Part shown: one piece after another, positions 50,525 through 60,156 of the stretch | Layout: the number at the start of each line of letters is the position of its first letter | How positions within the stretch are numbered: position 1 is the stretch's first letter | From: Variovorax sp. 679 | GTDB taxonomy: Bacteria; Pseudomonadota; Gammaproteobacteria; Burkholderiales; Burkholderiaceae_C | Assembly: GCF_003952185.1 (NCBI RefSeq) | Contig: NZ_RXFS01000007.1 | Coordinates: 186,001 to 250,000 of the forward strand | Length of the DNA stretch: 64,000 bases | Direction: 5' to 3' | Made by a program: the position numbers and the translations under genes | The notes under the pieces: model-generated | Seen by the model: the letters and a program-made list of their open reading frames with translations, nothing else | Databases searched by the model: none | What the model was told of the DNA's origin: nothing

Positions 50525-52210
50525 CTAGGGAGCGATGCCTTCGCCGGCATCCTCTCTCATCCAGCGGGCGAAGTCCGATGGGAACGCGTTCCTGAAGCGT
50601 TCCGCCTCTTCCCGCGCCTCCTCCTTGCGCCCCAGCAATTCGGCGCTCTCGATGAGCTTGACGATGACGCGCGGCTCGGGCGAGAAATGCATGATGCGCC
50701 GCGCCAGTTCATGCACTGCGCCAGCATTGGCTTGCGTGACCATCGTCAGCGTCAGTTCCGCGTATTGCACTTGATTGACGAAGATCCGGGAATAGCGGAT
50801 TTTCGCCAGCGTGTTGTCCTCGTATTGCGCGAGCCGTTCTTCGCGAGGCAGGTAGATCTGGCTGATGCGGATGTAGTCCCAGCCTGCATAACCTGCAATA
50901 CCCAACAGCGCCACGGCGGCGAACGGAGCCGCCTTTGCCATGGGTCGGGCACTCCGACCTGGCCACAGCAGTCCGATGCAAAGACCGAAGACCAGTTGGA
51001 ATGGTCCGTACCAGAGTGGGTATTCGAGCAGGCTGTGCAGGACGATCGCCCACAGCATGCCCCAGCCCATGAGCCGAACCGGGTCGCGCTCACGCCATGG
51101 TCGGGCGGAAAGAACCAGCCAGAGAAAGCCGCCACAAATCAGCACTGCGGCAGGGATTCCGAGTTCGACCGCTAGATGCATAGGCAGGTTGTGCGCGTTG
51201 TCGAGGATCTCGACGAAGCGCCCCCCGCTGTACGAAGCGCTGTAATGCGCAAAGGCCAGTTCACCCCACCCCCATCCAGTCCACGGGTGCTCTGAAATCA
51301 GAGCCAGCACGTTGCGCCAGAGCAGCAAGCGACTGTGGTCGTCGGGCGCGCCGGACTTCAGGCGCTCGATCATGCTTTCGACTGCACCACTGCCACCTCC
51401 AGCCAGCCGCGGAAGCACCCAGGCGATCGCGAAGTACAACGGGATCGTCGTGAGCAGCCATTTTGGGGCCGGGAGGCGATACAGGGCCGTCGAGCCTTGT
51501 CGCTCGCACCTTGCGATGAAAGCTGCCACCCCAGTGATCGACAGCAGTTGCAGAAGGCCTGTGCGCGAGGTCGATGCGGCTGCGGCGATCAACAAGAGCA
51601 CCCCCGCCGCCGCGAGACCACGGCGTGTGCGCTGTGCATCACTCGTCGCGTAAAGCCACAGGACTGCGCACCAAGCCAGGCTGATCAGCGTCGCGAACTG
51701 GTTGCGCTGGCGCAGATTGCCGTAGGCCTGCCCCAGCGCCGGCGACGTGGTCCATGGCACGAGCGGTTCAGCCAGGCCGTAGTACTGCAGCAAGCCCAGA
51801 ACAGCGCTGACAAGACCGGCGACAAGTACACCTTTGGCCAACAACGAGGCGGCTGCCTGACCATCGCGCACCAATCCGCTGCCCAGGCTCGTCGCCGCCG
51901 CGATTCCTGCGATTGCGAGGCAGGCCGGCCCCCATACGGACAGCGCGCCCCACGCGGAGAGTGCGACAAGAAGGCCCCCCAGGCCCAGCCAGCCCCAAAC
52001 ACCGAGGGCTGGTGAGCCGACGGGTCCCGTCAGCAACAGCGCCGCGAGGCAAACCCAGGAAACCAGCAGCTGCCATACGTTGACAGAGGGGCCGGCAACC
52101 AAGGGACAGAGAAAAGGCAGCGCGACAAGAGCCGTGCGAGTGACGTCGAGCGCCCTGGAGGCGGGCAGAACGGAGCTGGCGGGCGCTACGCAGGACGTCA
52201 TCCGGCCCAT
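50525..52210 (-). CDS. PglL/TfpO-type O-oligosaccharyltransferase (Wzy-like)
   Basis: A 561-residue protein with a dozen or so TM helices in the first 430 residues. The large periplasmic loop carries DDHSRLLLWRNVLALISEHP, GWGWGELAFAHY and DNAHNLPMHLAVELGIPAAV, the conserved His-containing motif of PglL ligases. A soluble C-terminal helical domain is of the Wzy_C_2 type. PglL enzymes transfer lipid-linked glycans to Ser/Thr of pilins. It lies divergently beside the pilE operon, so pilin is the likely acceptor. Start choice between 52210 and 52201 is unresolved. Confidence 0.87.
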   Translation of the reverse strand: MGRMTSCVAPASSVLPASRALDVTRTALVALPFLCPLVAGPSVNVWQLLVSWVCLAALLLTGPVGSPALGVWGWLGLGGLLVALSAWGALSVWGPACLAIAGIAAATSLGSGLVRDGQAAASLLAKGVLVAGLVSAVLGLLQYYGLAEPLVPWTTSPALGQAYGNLRQRNQFATLISLAWCAVLWLYATSDAQRTRRGLAAAGVLLLIAAAASTSRTGLLQLLSITGVAAFIARCERQGSTALYRLPAPKWLLTTIPLYFAIAWVLPRLAGGGSGAVESMIERLKSGAPDDHSRLLLWRNVLALISEHPWTGWGWGELAFAHYSASYSGGRFVEILDNAHNLPMHLAVELGIPAAVLICGGFLWLVLSARPWRERDPVRLMGWGMLWAIVLHSLLEYPLWYGPFQLVFGLCIGLLWPGRSARPMAKAAPFAAVALLGIAGYAGWDYIRISQIYLPREERLAQYEDNTLAKIRYSRIFVNQVQYAELTLTMVTQANAGAVHELARRIMHFSPEPRVIVKLIESAELLGRKEEAREEAERFRNAFPSDFARWMREDAGEGIAP

Positions 52211-52360
52211 TGTGCCGGGCCGAACTGCCGACGAATGGTCATTGCCGGGAGATGGAAGGTTTTGCAAAAACAAACATTCAGAGACATCCTTTAACAACTC
52301 TGTGTAATTGTTTCCCGCCCGTTTCCGGCTCTGCCGGTCGGGACTGAAAGGTGTCCTTTG

Positions 52361-52858
52361 ATGAAACAACAACCTGCTCGAAGCCGGATCGCCCGTGGTG
52401 ACCAGTCTCGCGGCTTCACCCTGATCGAAATCATGATCACCGTGGTGATCATCGGCGTGCTCGCCGCGATCGCCATTCCGAGCTATCAGGACTATGTGCG
52501 GCGCGGGTACGTGGTGGACGGCACGAATGGGCTGGCCACCATGCGCGCGGACATGGAACGGTATTTTCAGGACAACCGCACATACAAGAAGGTCAGCGCC
52601 ACCATCCTGCCGCCTTGCGACGCTGGCATTGCCGCCAGCCAACGCACCTTCGGCAACTTCGTGATCAGTTGTGCAACCGTTGTGCCGACCGATACGACGT
52701 TCACGCTCACGGCAACAGGAAGCGGACCAGCCAACGGTGTCGTCTACACCATCAGCGAGCAGAACATTCGCGCCACGACAGGCATGCCCACCGCGTGGTC
52801 GGGTTGGACAACGCCCTGCACCACTGCCTGGATCGTCAAGAAGGGCCAGGCATGCTGA
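52361..52858 (+). CDS. pilE: Type IV pilus minor pilin PilE
   Basis: A 165-residue prepilin. An 18-residue leader ends in Gly, cleaved before Phe (SRGFTLIEIMITVVIIGVLA), with Glu5 of the mature protein intact. The C-terminal half is Cys-rich (CDAG, VISCATV, CTTAWIVKKGQAC), giving disulfide loops, typical of PilE of the minor pilin cluster. First gene of the fimbrial operon; the ATG at 52361 follows GAAAGGTG. Its end overlaps fimT by 7 bp. Confidence 0.9.
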   Translation: MKQQPARSRIARGDQSRGFTLIEIMITVVIIGVLAAIAIPSYQDYVRRGYVVDGTNGLATMRADMERYFQDNRTYKKVSATILPPCDAGIAASQRTFGNFVISCATVVPTDTTFTLTATGSGPANGVVYTISEQNIRATTGMPTAWSGWTTPCTTAWIVKKGQAC

Positions 52859-53457
52859 AAACCAGCCTCTCCCAGCGTTACCGCAGGGGGTTCACGCTGG
52901 TCGAAATGATCGTCGTGGTGGCAATCATGGCGCTGCTCGCTGCGCTTGCCACACCATCCATGCTCGGCTGGGTGCGCAACAACAAGATCCGTACTGTCAG
53001 TGATTCGCTGCAGAACGGCTTGCGGCAGGCGCAGACGGAGGCCACCCGCCGCAGCCGGCAAGTGGTGTTCTCGCTCACGGACGACAAACCCACCTCCACC
53101 AGCTACACCGCCAAGGTCAACGGCAGCAATTGGGCTACCAGTACGGTGGTCCCGACCGACTCCGATGCGACAGCAGCGTTTGTCGAGGCGGGCATCCTGC
53201 GCGACGTCGGCTCCAACGTGGCTATCTCCGGCCCCCTTTCCGTCTGCTTCAGCTCTATCGGCCGTCTCGTGGCAAACGACACGCCCGGCCCCACCAGCGC
53301 CAAGTGCACCGCCGCAGCCGTCCAGTACGACATCACGATGAGCGATAGCAAGACGGGCGACCGACCGCTGCGCGTCCTCGTCGCGCTGGGCGGCCAAGTC
53401 CGCATGTGCGACCCGGCGCGAACCCTTTCAGCCACCCAGCCAGACGGCTGCCCCTAG
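52852..53457 (+). CDS. fimT: Minor pseudopilin, GspH/FimT family
   Basis: A 201-residue prepilin. A leader ends in Gly before FTLVEMIVVVAIMALLAAL (Glu5 present), then the GspH/FimT beta domain with NGLRQAQTEATRRSRQVVFS and a C-terminal disulfide pair (CFSSIG, CTAAA). FimT-type minor pilins initiate pilus assembly and in some species bind DNA during uptake. It overlaps pilE by 7 bp. Confidence 0.9.
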   Translation: MLKTSLSQRYRRGFTLVEMIVVVAIMALLAALATPSMLGWVRNNKIRTVSDSLQNGLRQAQTEATRRSRQVVFSLTDDKPTSTSYTAKVNGSNWATSTVVPTDSDATAAFVEAGILRDVGSNVAISGPLSVCFSSIGRLVANDTPGPTSAKCTAAAVQYDITMSDSKTGDRPLRVLVALGGQVRMCDPARTLSATQPDGCP

Positions 53458-53459
53458 CG

Positions 53460-53867
53460 ATGAAACACCCAAGCAAAACAAGTCGCCACAGCGGCAGCCA
53501 GGCCGGCATCGCACTGCTTGAAGTCCTGGTCTCGGTGCTGCTCTTTTCCCTGGGCCTGCTGGGCCTGATCGGCCTGCAGGCACGAGCCGTCAGCTTCTCG
53601 GTGGATGCCGAAGACCGTAATCGCGCAGCACTGCTCGCAAACGAAGTGGTGGCTCTGATGTGGCTCAACCAGTCGACCACGGTCCCAGCTGCAGCGCTGG
53701 ATGCCTGGAAGCTGCGTGTCGCCGCGCCGCAGACCGGCGGCTTGCCGAATGGGGTTGGAAAAGTGGATGTCGCCGGAACCGGCAAGGCGGCCGACGTGAC
53801 CATCACCTGGCAAGCCCCGTCGCGCAGCACGGGTAGCCAGCTCACTACCCATGTGGAGTTGCCCTGA
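53460..53867 (+). CDS. pilV: Minor pilin PilV
   Basis: A 135-residue prepilin with the PilV-type N-terminus (QAGIALLEVLVSVLLFSLG, leader Gly then Ile) and the typical LLGLIGLQARA extension. The following DRNRAALLANEVVALMW matches PilV family helices. It is part of the tip priming complex with FimT, PilW, PilX, PilE and PilY1. It lies 2 bp after fimT and overlaps pilW by one base (TGATG). Confidence 0.9.
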   Translation: MKHPSKTSRHSGSQAGIALLEVLVSVLLFSLGLLGLIGLQARAVSFSVDAEDRNRAALLANEVVALMWLNQSTTVPAAALDAWKLRVAAPQTGGLPNGVGKVDVAGTGKAADVTITWQAPSRSTGSQLTTHVELP

Positions 53868-55039
53868 TGAGCATTCAGCAAGCCCGGCGCGCAGTGCGCG
53901 AACGCGGCCTTACCCTGATCGAGCTACTGGTTGCCATGGTCATCGCACTGGTGGTGACGCTGGCGGTCACAAGTGCGGTGATCTTCGGCGAATCGACCAA
54001 GCGCACGACCACGTCGGTCAACGACATCAATCAATCGGGGTCCTACGCCGCCTACCTGCTGGACCGTGCGGTGCGCAGCGCAGGCTCCGGTTTTACCCAA
54101 TCGTGGGACCTGGGCGTATTCGGGTGCAAGCTGCAGGCCAAGCGCAGCAACGCGGCGATCCTGCCGCGAACTACGGTTTTTCCGGTGCCGTTCGAGAAAT
54201 TCCTCGGCGACGCCACCGGTGTCGCCGATTTGCGGATCGCACCGCTGTTGATTGGCAAAGGACAGTCGTCGGACGGCAAATCCGACGTGCTGATGGTGAT
54301 GGGCGGCAACGCCGCGACCGGTGACGTGCCACGCCCGATCATCTCGGCGGGGGCCAGCGCCAACATCATTCGACTTGACAACACAGTGCAACTGCGGAAG
54401 AACGACATCGCTTTGGTCAGCCAGGTCGGCACCACGGACTGCCTGCTTGAGCAGGTCGACTCTTCCTTTGCAGACAGCGCGAACAACGAGCTTGTGACGC
54501 TTAACGGCACCTACTACACGGCAGGCGTCGGCACAACGCTGGCCTCACTGGCGGCCACCGGCAGCGCTTATTTCACGCCGCTGGGCAATGGCGCAGCCAA
54601 CAACGTGCAGTTCCAGCTCTTCGGCATCGGAACGAACAACACACTGGTCAGCTACGACCTTCTGCGCAGCGACGGCACTGACGCCCCGCAGACCCTGGCC
54701 GACGGCGTCATGGAAATGCATGCACTCTATGGCCTCGACACCAACACGGACGGCATCATCGACACGTGGAAAGCACCTGACGCCACGGGCTTCGACATCA
54801 AGACCATGATGACCTCCGGAGCGCTGAGCAGACAGGTGGTAGCCGTACGTGTGGGGCTGGTTCTGCGCAGCGCGACACTTGAGCGCGGCGTGGTTTCCGA
54901 AACCATTCCCGCCATGTTCGCCGACACCGGCCTCACCCGCGCCGCTGTCACCCTGACGAACGACGACCGCCGCTATCGCTACCGCGTCGTCGAATTCACC
55001 ATCCCGCTGCGCAACGTCCTGTTGCTGCCCAAATCATGA
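53867..55039 (+). CDS. pilW: Minor pilin PilW
   Basis: A 390-residue prepilin with leader ERG then LTLIELLVAMVIALVVTLAV. It carries the PilW-typical SGSYAAYLLDRAVRSAGSGF helix and a long beta-rich C-terminal domain. It couples the minor pilins to PilY1 during tip assembly. Overlaps pilX as ATGA. Confidence 0.92.
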   Translation: MSIQQARRAVRERGLTLIELLVAMVIALVVTLAVTSAVIFGESTKRTTTSVNDINQSGSYAAYLLDRAVRSAGSGFTQSWDLGVFGCKLQAKRSNAAILPRTTVFPVPFEKFLGDATGVADLRIAPLLIGKGQSSDGKSDVLMVMGGNAATGDVPRPIISAGASANIIRLDNTVQLRKNDIALVSQVGTTDCLLEQVDSSFADSANNELVTLNGTYYTAGVGTTLASLAATGSAYFTPLGNGAANNVQFQLFGIGTNNTLVSYDLLRSDGTDAPQTLADGVMEMHALYGLDTNTDGIIDTWKAPDATGFDIKTMMTSGALSRQVVAVRVGLVLRSATLERGVVSETIPAMFADTGLTRAAVTLTNDDRRYRYRVVEFTIPLRNVLLLPKS

Positions 55040-55632
55040 TTACTCCCCTGCACCGGCCACGCCGGGAGCGCGGCGTCGTGCTGCTCATTTGCCTGATCGT
55101 TCTTGTCATCCTGCTCGCGGGCGGCGTAGCGGTAATGCGGTCGATGAACACATCACTTTCCGGTGCCGGCAACCTGGCCTTCAAGCGCGACCTCGTCAAC
55201 CAGGGCGAACAAGCGGCGGTCAAGGCTTTGGCGCTGTTCAGCACTGGCGCCCTGTCTGCCGTGGGCGCCGACTACAACGACGCGCAGGCATCGAACTACA
55301 GCGCGGTCCGGCTCGACTCCAACGACCGTGGCATCCCGCTCGCGCTTCTGAAGGACGATCTCTACAACGCGAAGGCATCAGACACCATCGAACGGCCCGC
55401 AGATTTCGTGAAGATCCGCTACCTCATCGATCGCCTGTGCAACACCTCCGGCGCCTCGAGCAAGAGCACCTGCGTCTACGCCCCCGCAACCACCGACGTG
55501 CGCGGCGGCAGCGTCCAGGAATCAGGGCGCCCGCCTCCGCCCAAGGCGCTGGTCTATCGATTGAGCGTGCGCGTGGATGGTCCTCGCGACACGCAGGTTT
55601 TCCTGCAGTCCTCCTTCACGAAGCCCGAATAA
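55036..55632 (+). CDS. pilX: Minor pilin PilX
   Basis: A 198-residue protein with the PilX N-terminus (RERGVVLLICLIVLVILLAG) lacking the canonical Glu5, as is common for PilX/PilK-type tip pilins. LAFKRDLVNQGEQAAVKAL follows. A disulfide pair lies near the C-terminus (RLCNTSG, KSTCVY). In the operon between pilW and pilY1. Confidence 0.9.
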   Translation: MITPLHRPRRERGVVLLICLIVLVILLAGGVAVMRSMNTSLSGAGNLAFKRDLVNQGEQAAVKALALFSTGALSAVGADYNDAQASNYSAVRLDSNDRGIPLALLKDDLYNAKASDTIERPADFVKIRYLIDRLCNTSGASSKSTCVYAPATTDVRGGSVQESGRPPPPKALVYRLSVRVDGPRDTQVFLQSSFTKPE

Positions 55633-55649
55633 CGCATCGCGGAAGAACC

Positions 55650-58600
55650 ATGAACAAGATTTCGATCCTTGCCGCGCGCCTCGCCGGCACAACCGCGCTG
55701 GCGAGCGCACTCGTCGGCACGCCCTTGCCGATCAACGCCGCCAGTCTGGCAGACCAACCCGTCTTCGCCACCTCCAACGTGCCCGGCAATCTTGCTCTGA
55801 CGCTGTCTGTGGAATGGCCGACCGCCTCTCGCACGGCGCATACCGCGGCCTATTCCAGCGCCAGCACATTCCTGGGGTACTTCGATCCGAACAAGTGCTA
55901 CACCTATGTGTCCGACACCACGGCCAACGAAACCAACACCGGCGACAAGAGCTTCTTCAACCCGACCGGCGTGGCCACCGACCGCAAGTGCGGTGGCACG
56001 CTTGGCACGATGTGGAGTGGCAACTTCCTGAACTGGGCAGCGACAGCGACCATCGATCCGTTCCGCTGGGCAATGACGGGTGGCAGGCGTGTGGTCGATA
56101 CAGCGACAGACACCATCCTGGAGAAGGGCTATCACGCTGGGCAAGGTCTGTTCGCTGATCGCACGCTTCCCACAAGCGAGATCTCGGGCGCTACGCCATT
56201 CAGCAACGCAACCAGCCTCGGCATTTCGGTCAACGGCCGCAAGTACGCGATGCGTATCACCGCGTCCGGCGCGTCGATGAAGGGCGAGTACTACAACGCC
56301 GCCAACAAGACGCTCACGGGCTCCCCCACCGTCACAGTGAGTCAGGACACCGTGGACCACGATTGGGGCAACGGTGCCCCCGTGACAGGCATTGGCGCGG
56401 ACAACTTCGCCGCCCGTTTCACGGGAACCTTCGTGGCGCCTGCCACCGGCACCTACACATTCCGTGCGCGGGCGGACGATGGCGTGCGCCTGTGGGTGTC
56501 CGGGGTACTGTTGATCGACAAGTGGATCGACCAGGGCCCGACCAGCTATGACGCCACAGTTGCGTTGGTTGCGGGGCAGAGCTTCGACGTGAAGATCGAG
56601 TACTACGAGAACGGCGGCGGCGCGGTGATGCAATTCCTGTGGAAGAAGCCAGGCGACAACGGCTTCAACACCTTCACCAGCGACATCGGCGCCGCGGTCA
56701 CCAACGACTACACCATGCGCAACAGGGTATGCAACCCCAACGCCCCCGGCGGCGTGGAAAGCAACTGCAAGCAGTATGGAAACAACTGGAAGCCCGAGGG
56801 CCTGATCCAGCAATACGCACGACGCATGCGCTTCAGCGCCTTCGGTTATCTGAACGAGGATGGCAACGGCCGCGATGGCGGCGTGATGCGCGCACGCCAG
56901 AAGTTCGTGGGGCCGCTGCAACCGGTGCCCGGACTGCCCGACACCAGCAATGCGCAGAAGGAATGGGACGAGAACACCGGCGTGTTTGTTCGCAACCCCA
57001 ACCCGGCCGACGCCACCGCCACCTCGGCCAACGGCGTGACCATTGCCGACAGCGGCGTGATCAACTACCTCAACAAGTTCGGCCAGATCATTCCCGGCAA
57101 CTACAAGTCGAACGACCCGGTCAGCGAGCTCTACTACGCGGCATTGCGCTACTACCGCAATCTGGGCAACGTGCCGGAGTGGAGCAACCTCAATACCACC
57201 GATACCAACACCACGGCGAAACGACTCGACGGCTTCCCGGTCATTACCAACTGGGACGACCCGATCCAGTACTCGTGCCAGCGCAACTTCGTCCTGGGCA
57301 TCGGCGACATCTACACCCACGCCGACAAGAACGTGCCCGGCAACACGAACAACGCGAACGAACCGGCGATGCCTGCAAAGGTCACGGCCGATACGACCGT
57401 CAACGCAGTGACGGCAACCAACAAGGTCGGCCAATTGCAAGGCATGGGAGACGACCTCGGCACGCGCACCAACATCTCGAACAACTGCTGCAGCAACAAC
57501 TCGGCTCTCATGGCTGGGCTTGCGTACGACGCGAACACCAAGGACATCCGGCCCGACGATCCAAACAAATCGAACACCATCGGCAAGCAGACAGTTCAAA
57601 CCTACTGGGTCGACGTGCTCGAACAGGCTTTCCAGGCGAACAACCAGTTCTACCTGGCCGCGAAGTTCGGTGGTCTCAAGATACCCACCAGCATGCAGAG
57701 CACGTTCGATCCATACACGTTCAACGACGCCATTCCGCAAACCTGGTGGGCGACAAGCGGCGACATGCTCACTGACACGCGTGGCGCCGGCACTACTCAA
57801 CCTCGGCCCGACAACTACTTCACCGCAGGTCGCCCCGACTCGATGGTGGATGGCCTGACGAAAGCTTTCGCGAGCATCGCCAACGCAATCAAGTCGTTCA
57901 CCACATCGTTTTCGCTGTCGAGCCCGCAGGTGTCGTCTACCGGCGCGGCGTCCTATGCATCGCAGTACGACTCGAACGGATGGACCGGTGTGCTCTCCGG
58001 CAGCCAGCTCACGTTTCCAGCTGGCGTGCCAACTCTCACGGAGATGTGGAACACCTCCACCACGCTGGAAAACCAGCTGGCTGGCGCCGGCTGGGACACC
58101 GCGCGTCGGGTGCTCACCTGGAACGGAACAGCGGGCGTGCCCTTTCGCAAGGCCAACCTGACCACAGCCCAGTCCACCGCGCTCGATACGCCTTGGGCAA
58201 CAGGCGACGACAGCGGCGACTTCCTCAACTACCTGCGCGGCGACCGCAGCAAGGAAAAGACAACCACCGACGACACCAAGCCCTACCGCCGCCGCGCCTT
58301 GCTGCTCGGCGACATCGTGAACGCGAAGGTTACGCCGGTGGGGCCGCCCTCGGGCCAGTTCTCGAACACCGTCAACCCCGGCTACGCAAAGTTCAAGACG
58401 GACTACGCCTCCCGACCGACGATCGTCTACGCGGGCGCCAACGACGGCATGATGCACGCGTTCAACGGCGCCTTGACAGGAACGACCGCAGGCCGGGAAC
58501 TGTTCGCATACGTGCCGAGCATGCTGTTCTCGGGCCCCAGCAGCCCGGCGACCCCGGCACTCGACGGTCTGGGACAGCTCGGCAATCCGGATTACCAACA

Positions 58601-59822
58601 CCACTACTACGTCGACGCATCGCCCAAGGCCTTCGACATCGACTTCAATACTGCAGGCGGCGTTTTCACGACCACGGCAACGGGCAGCAATTCGGACTGG
58701 CGAACCGTGCTGATCGGCGGGCTTGGCAAGGGCGGCAAAGGTTTCTATGCCATTGACGTCACCGATCCGGCGAGCATGACCAGCGAAGACAACATCAAGA
58801 CCAAGGTGCTCTGGGAGTTCTCCAGCGCAACTACTGGTGTTGGCAGCACTCTGGGCTACAGCTTCGGCACGCCCGTAGTGTTGAAGACCAAGAAGTACGG
58901 CTGGGTCGTGGTCTTCACTTCGGGCTACAACAACGGCGACGGTTTCGGCTATGTGTACTTCGTGAATCCGAAGACCGGTGCATTGCTCGAAAAGGTTCAG
59001 ACGGGTAATTCATCAGCCGGCCTGACACAGCTGACCGCCTATATCACCGACTTCACGGACGGCACCGCGGACGCACTCTATGCAGGCGACCTGAACGGAC
59101 AGCTCTGGCGCTTCGATGTGACGGCCGCAAAGGGCAGCAGCGGCTCCTACCCTGCACCGCTGAAGCTGGCGACCCTGGCGGATGCCAGCAGCACGGCTCA
59201 GCCGATCACGACACAACCAGCGGTGGAAATCGATCCAAAGAGCAAGAAACGTTATGTGCTGTTCGGCACGGGTCAGTTGCTCGACACCGTGGACATCAAT
59301 TCGACGGCGGGTCAATCCTTCTACGCGATCATCGACGGTACTGCGTCGGGCTTCGGTACCGGAGGCACCTACCCAATCACACGCAGCAATCTGGGTGCAC
59401 TCACAGAAGCAAACCTGACAGGTACTACCGCGTTCAACCTCGGAACGCGACTGGGCTGGTACCTTGATCTGGGCAAGGATGCGACTTCGGGAATTACCTG
59501 GCGCGTGACCCTGGGTGCGACATCGTTCAACGGGGTCGTGGTGTTTTCCAGCCTGCTGACCACCGGCGATGCCTGCAGCCCCTCGGGTCAGAGCCGCATC
59601 TATGCAGTGAACTATGGATCCGGCACGACTGCGCTGACCACGGGAGCAGCGTACGTCGGCTACACCAGTGCGATCACCGACATGCAGATCATCAACAACA
59701 ACGGCAGGATGCAGGGTATCGTTGGCAATGTGAAGGGTGAAGTGAATCAGCCGCCGATCGACTTCGGCAAGGGGACAGGGTTGCGGCTGTTGAATTGGCG
59801 GGAAGTGCCGACGATTGATTGA
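55650..59822 (+). CDS. pilY1: Type IV pilus tip adhesin PilY1 with inserted PA14 domain
   Basis: A 1390-residue exported protein with an N-terminal signal (about 1-30). The N-terminal half resembles the variable region of PilY1 (FLGYFDPNKCYTYV, FLNWAATATIDPFRWAMTGG). Within it, residues about 210-342 form a PA14 beta-sandwich (GTYTFRARADDGVRLWVSGV, IEYYENGGGAVMQFLWKK). The C-terminal beta-propeller is standard (YAGANDGMMHAFNG, GGLGKGGKGFYAIDVTDP, YAGDLNGQLWRFDV). PilY1 sits at the pilus tip and governs adhesion and retraction. The ATG at 55650 follows GGAAGAACC. PA14 domains often bind glycans. Confidence 0.92.
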   Translation: MNKISILAARLAGTTALASALVGTPLPINAASLADQPVFATSNVPGNLALTLSVEWPTASRTAHTAAYSSASTFLGYFDPNKCYTYVSDTTANETNTGDKSFFNPTGVATDRKCGGTLGTMWSGNFLNWAATATIDPFRWAMTGGRRVVDTATDTILEKGYHAGQGLFADRTLPTSEISGATPFSNATSLGISVNGRKYAMRITASGASMKGEYYNAANKTLTGSPTVTVSQDTVDHDWGNGAPVTGIGADNFAARFTGTFVAPATGTYTFRARADDGVRLWVSGVLLIDKWIDQGPTSYDATVALVAGQSFDVKIEYYENGGGAVMQFLWKKPGDNGFNTFTSDIGAAVTNDYTMRNRVCNPNAPGGVESNCKQYGNNWKPEGLIQQYARRMRFSAFGYLNEDGNGRDGGVMRARQKFVGPLQPVPGLPDTSNAQKEWDENTGVFVRNPNPADATATSANGVTIADSGVINYLNKFGQIIPGNYKSNDPVSELYYAALRYYRNLGNVPEWSNLNTTDTNTTAKRLDGFPVITNWDDPIQYSCQRNFVLGIGDIYTHADKNVPGNTNNANEPAMPAKVTADTTVNAVTATNKVGQLQGMGDDLGTRTNISNNCCSNNSALMAGLAYDANTKDIRPDDPNKSNTIGKQTVQTYWVDVLEQAFQANNQFYLAAKFGGLKIPTSMQSTFDPYTFNDAIPQTWWATSGDMLTDTRGAGTTQPRPDNYFTAGRPDSMVDGLTKAFASIANAIKSFTTSFSLSSPQVSSTGAASYASQYDSNGWTGVLSGSQLTFPAGVPTLTEMWNTSTTLENQLAGAGWDTARRVLTWNGTAGVPFRKANLTTAQSTALDTPWATGDDSGDFLNYLRGDRSKEKTTTDDTKPYRRRALLLGDIVNAKVTPVGPPSGQFSNTVNPGYAKFKTDYASRPTIVYAGANDGMMHAFNGALTGTTAGRELFAYVPSMLFSGPSSPATPALDGLGQLGNPDYQHHYYVDASPKAFDIDFNTAGGVFTTTATGSNSDWRTVLIGGLGKGGKGFYAIDVTDPASMTSEDNIKTKVLWEFSSATTGVGSTLGYSFGTPVVLKTKKYGWVVVFTSGYNNGDGFGYVYFVNPKTGALLEKVQTGNSSAGLTQLTAYITDFTDGTADALYAGDLNGQLWRFDVTAAKGSSGSYPAPLKLATLADASSTAQPITTQPAVEIDPKSKKRYVLFGTGQLLDTVDINSTAGQSFYAIIDGTASGFGTGGTYPITRSNLGALTEANLTGTTAFNLGTRLGWYLDLGKDATSGITWRVTLGATSFNGVVVFSSLLTTGDACSPSGQSRIYAVNYGSGTTALTTGAAYVGYTSAITDMQIINNNGRMQGIVGNVKGEVNQPPIDFGKGTGLRLLNWREVPTID

Positions 59823-60156
59823 GATTCGGGCTCTCCAATCGAGAGCCTGCTTGAAATAGTTTGCAAAGCCGTAAATATGTAGATGGCCGAAATCCCGCAA
59901 GAGAATCGCTGCTGCTCAGTCTTTGCGCTGACGCAACTCAAGGAATACGTTGAATCGCCGATCTACACGGCATGAACTCAGGCAAGGTCTATCCACCGGG
60001 CACATCTGAGATTCAGATCGGGGCAAAGCAGTACGCGCTGGACGTGATAGGGGCGGATAGCTGATACACCGAGGTGGGGCTGCCGCAGGCCGAGCGCGCA
60101 AAGCCGTGCTCCCCACACCCTTTCAGCGTATGCATGAGCGCTACATGCAGTTCGGA
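59823..60156. other. Gap with weak hairpin and two tiny overlapping open frames
   Basis: A short hairpin (GGCTCTC/GAGAGCC, 59829-59847) follows the pilY1 stop. Two 30-codon frames, 59883-59975 and 59972-60064, overlap as ATGA. They read like genuine coding debris (QLKEYVESPIYTA, then VYPPGTSEIQIGAKQYALDV). The second frame continues in coding-like style beyond its stop. No ribosome site is evident. Likely remnants of a lost gene, origin not recognised. Confidence 0.4.

Noticed and set aside
52249-52262. Sigma-54-like TGG...TTGCA upstream of pilE
   Set aside because: The GG and GC doublets are 8 bp apart rather than 10, incompatible with sigma-54 recognition.
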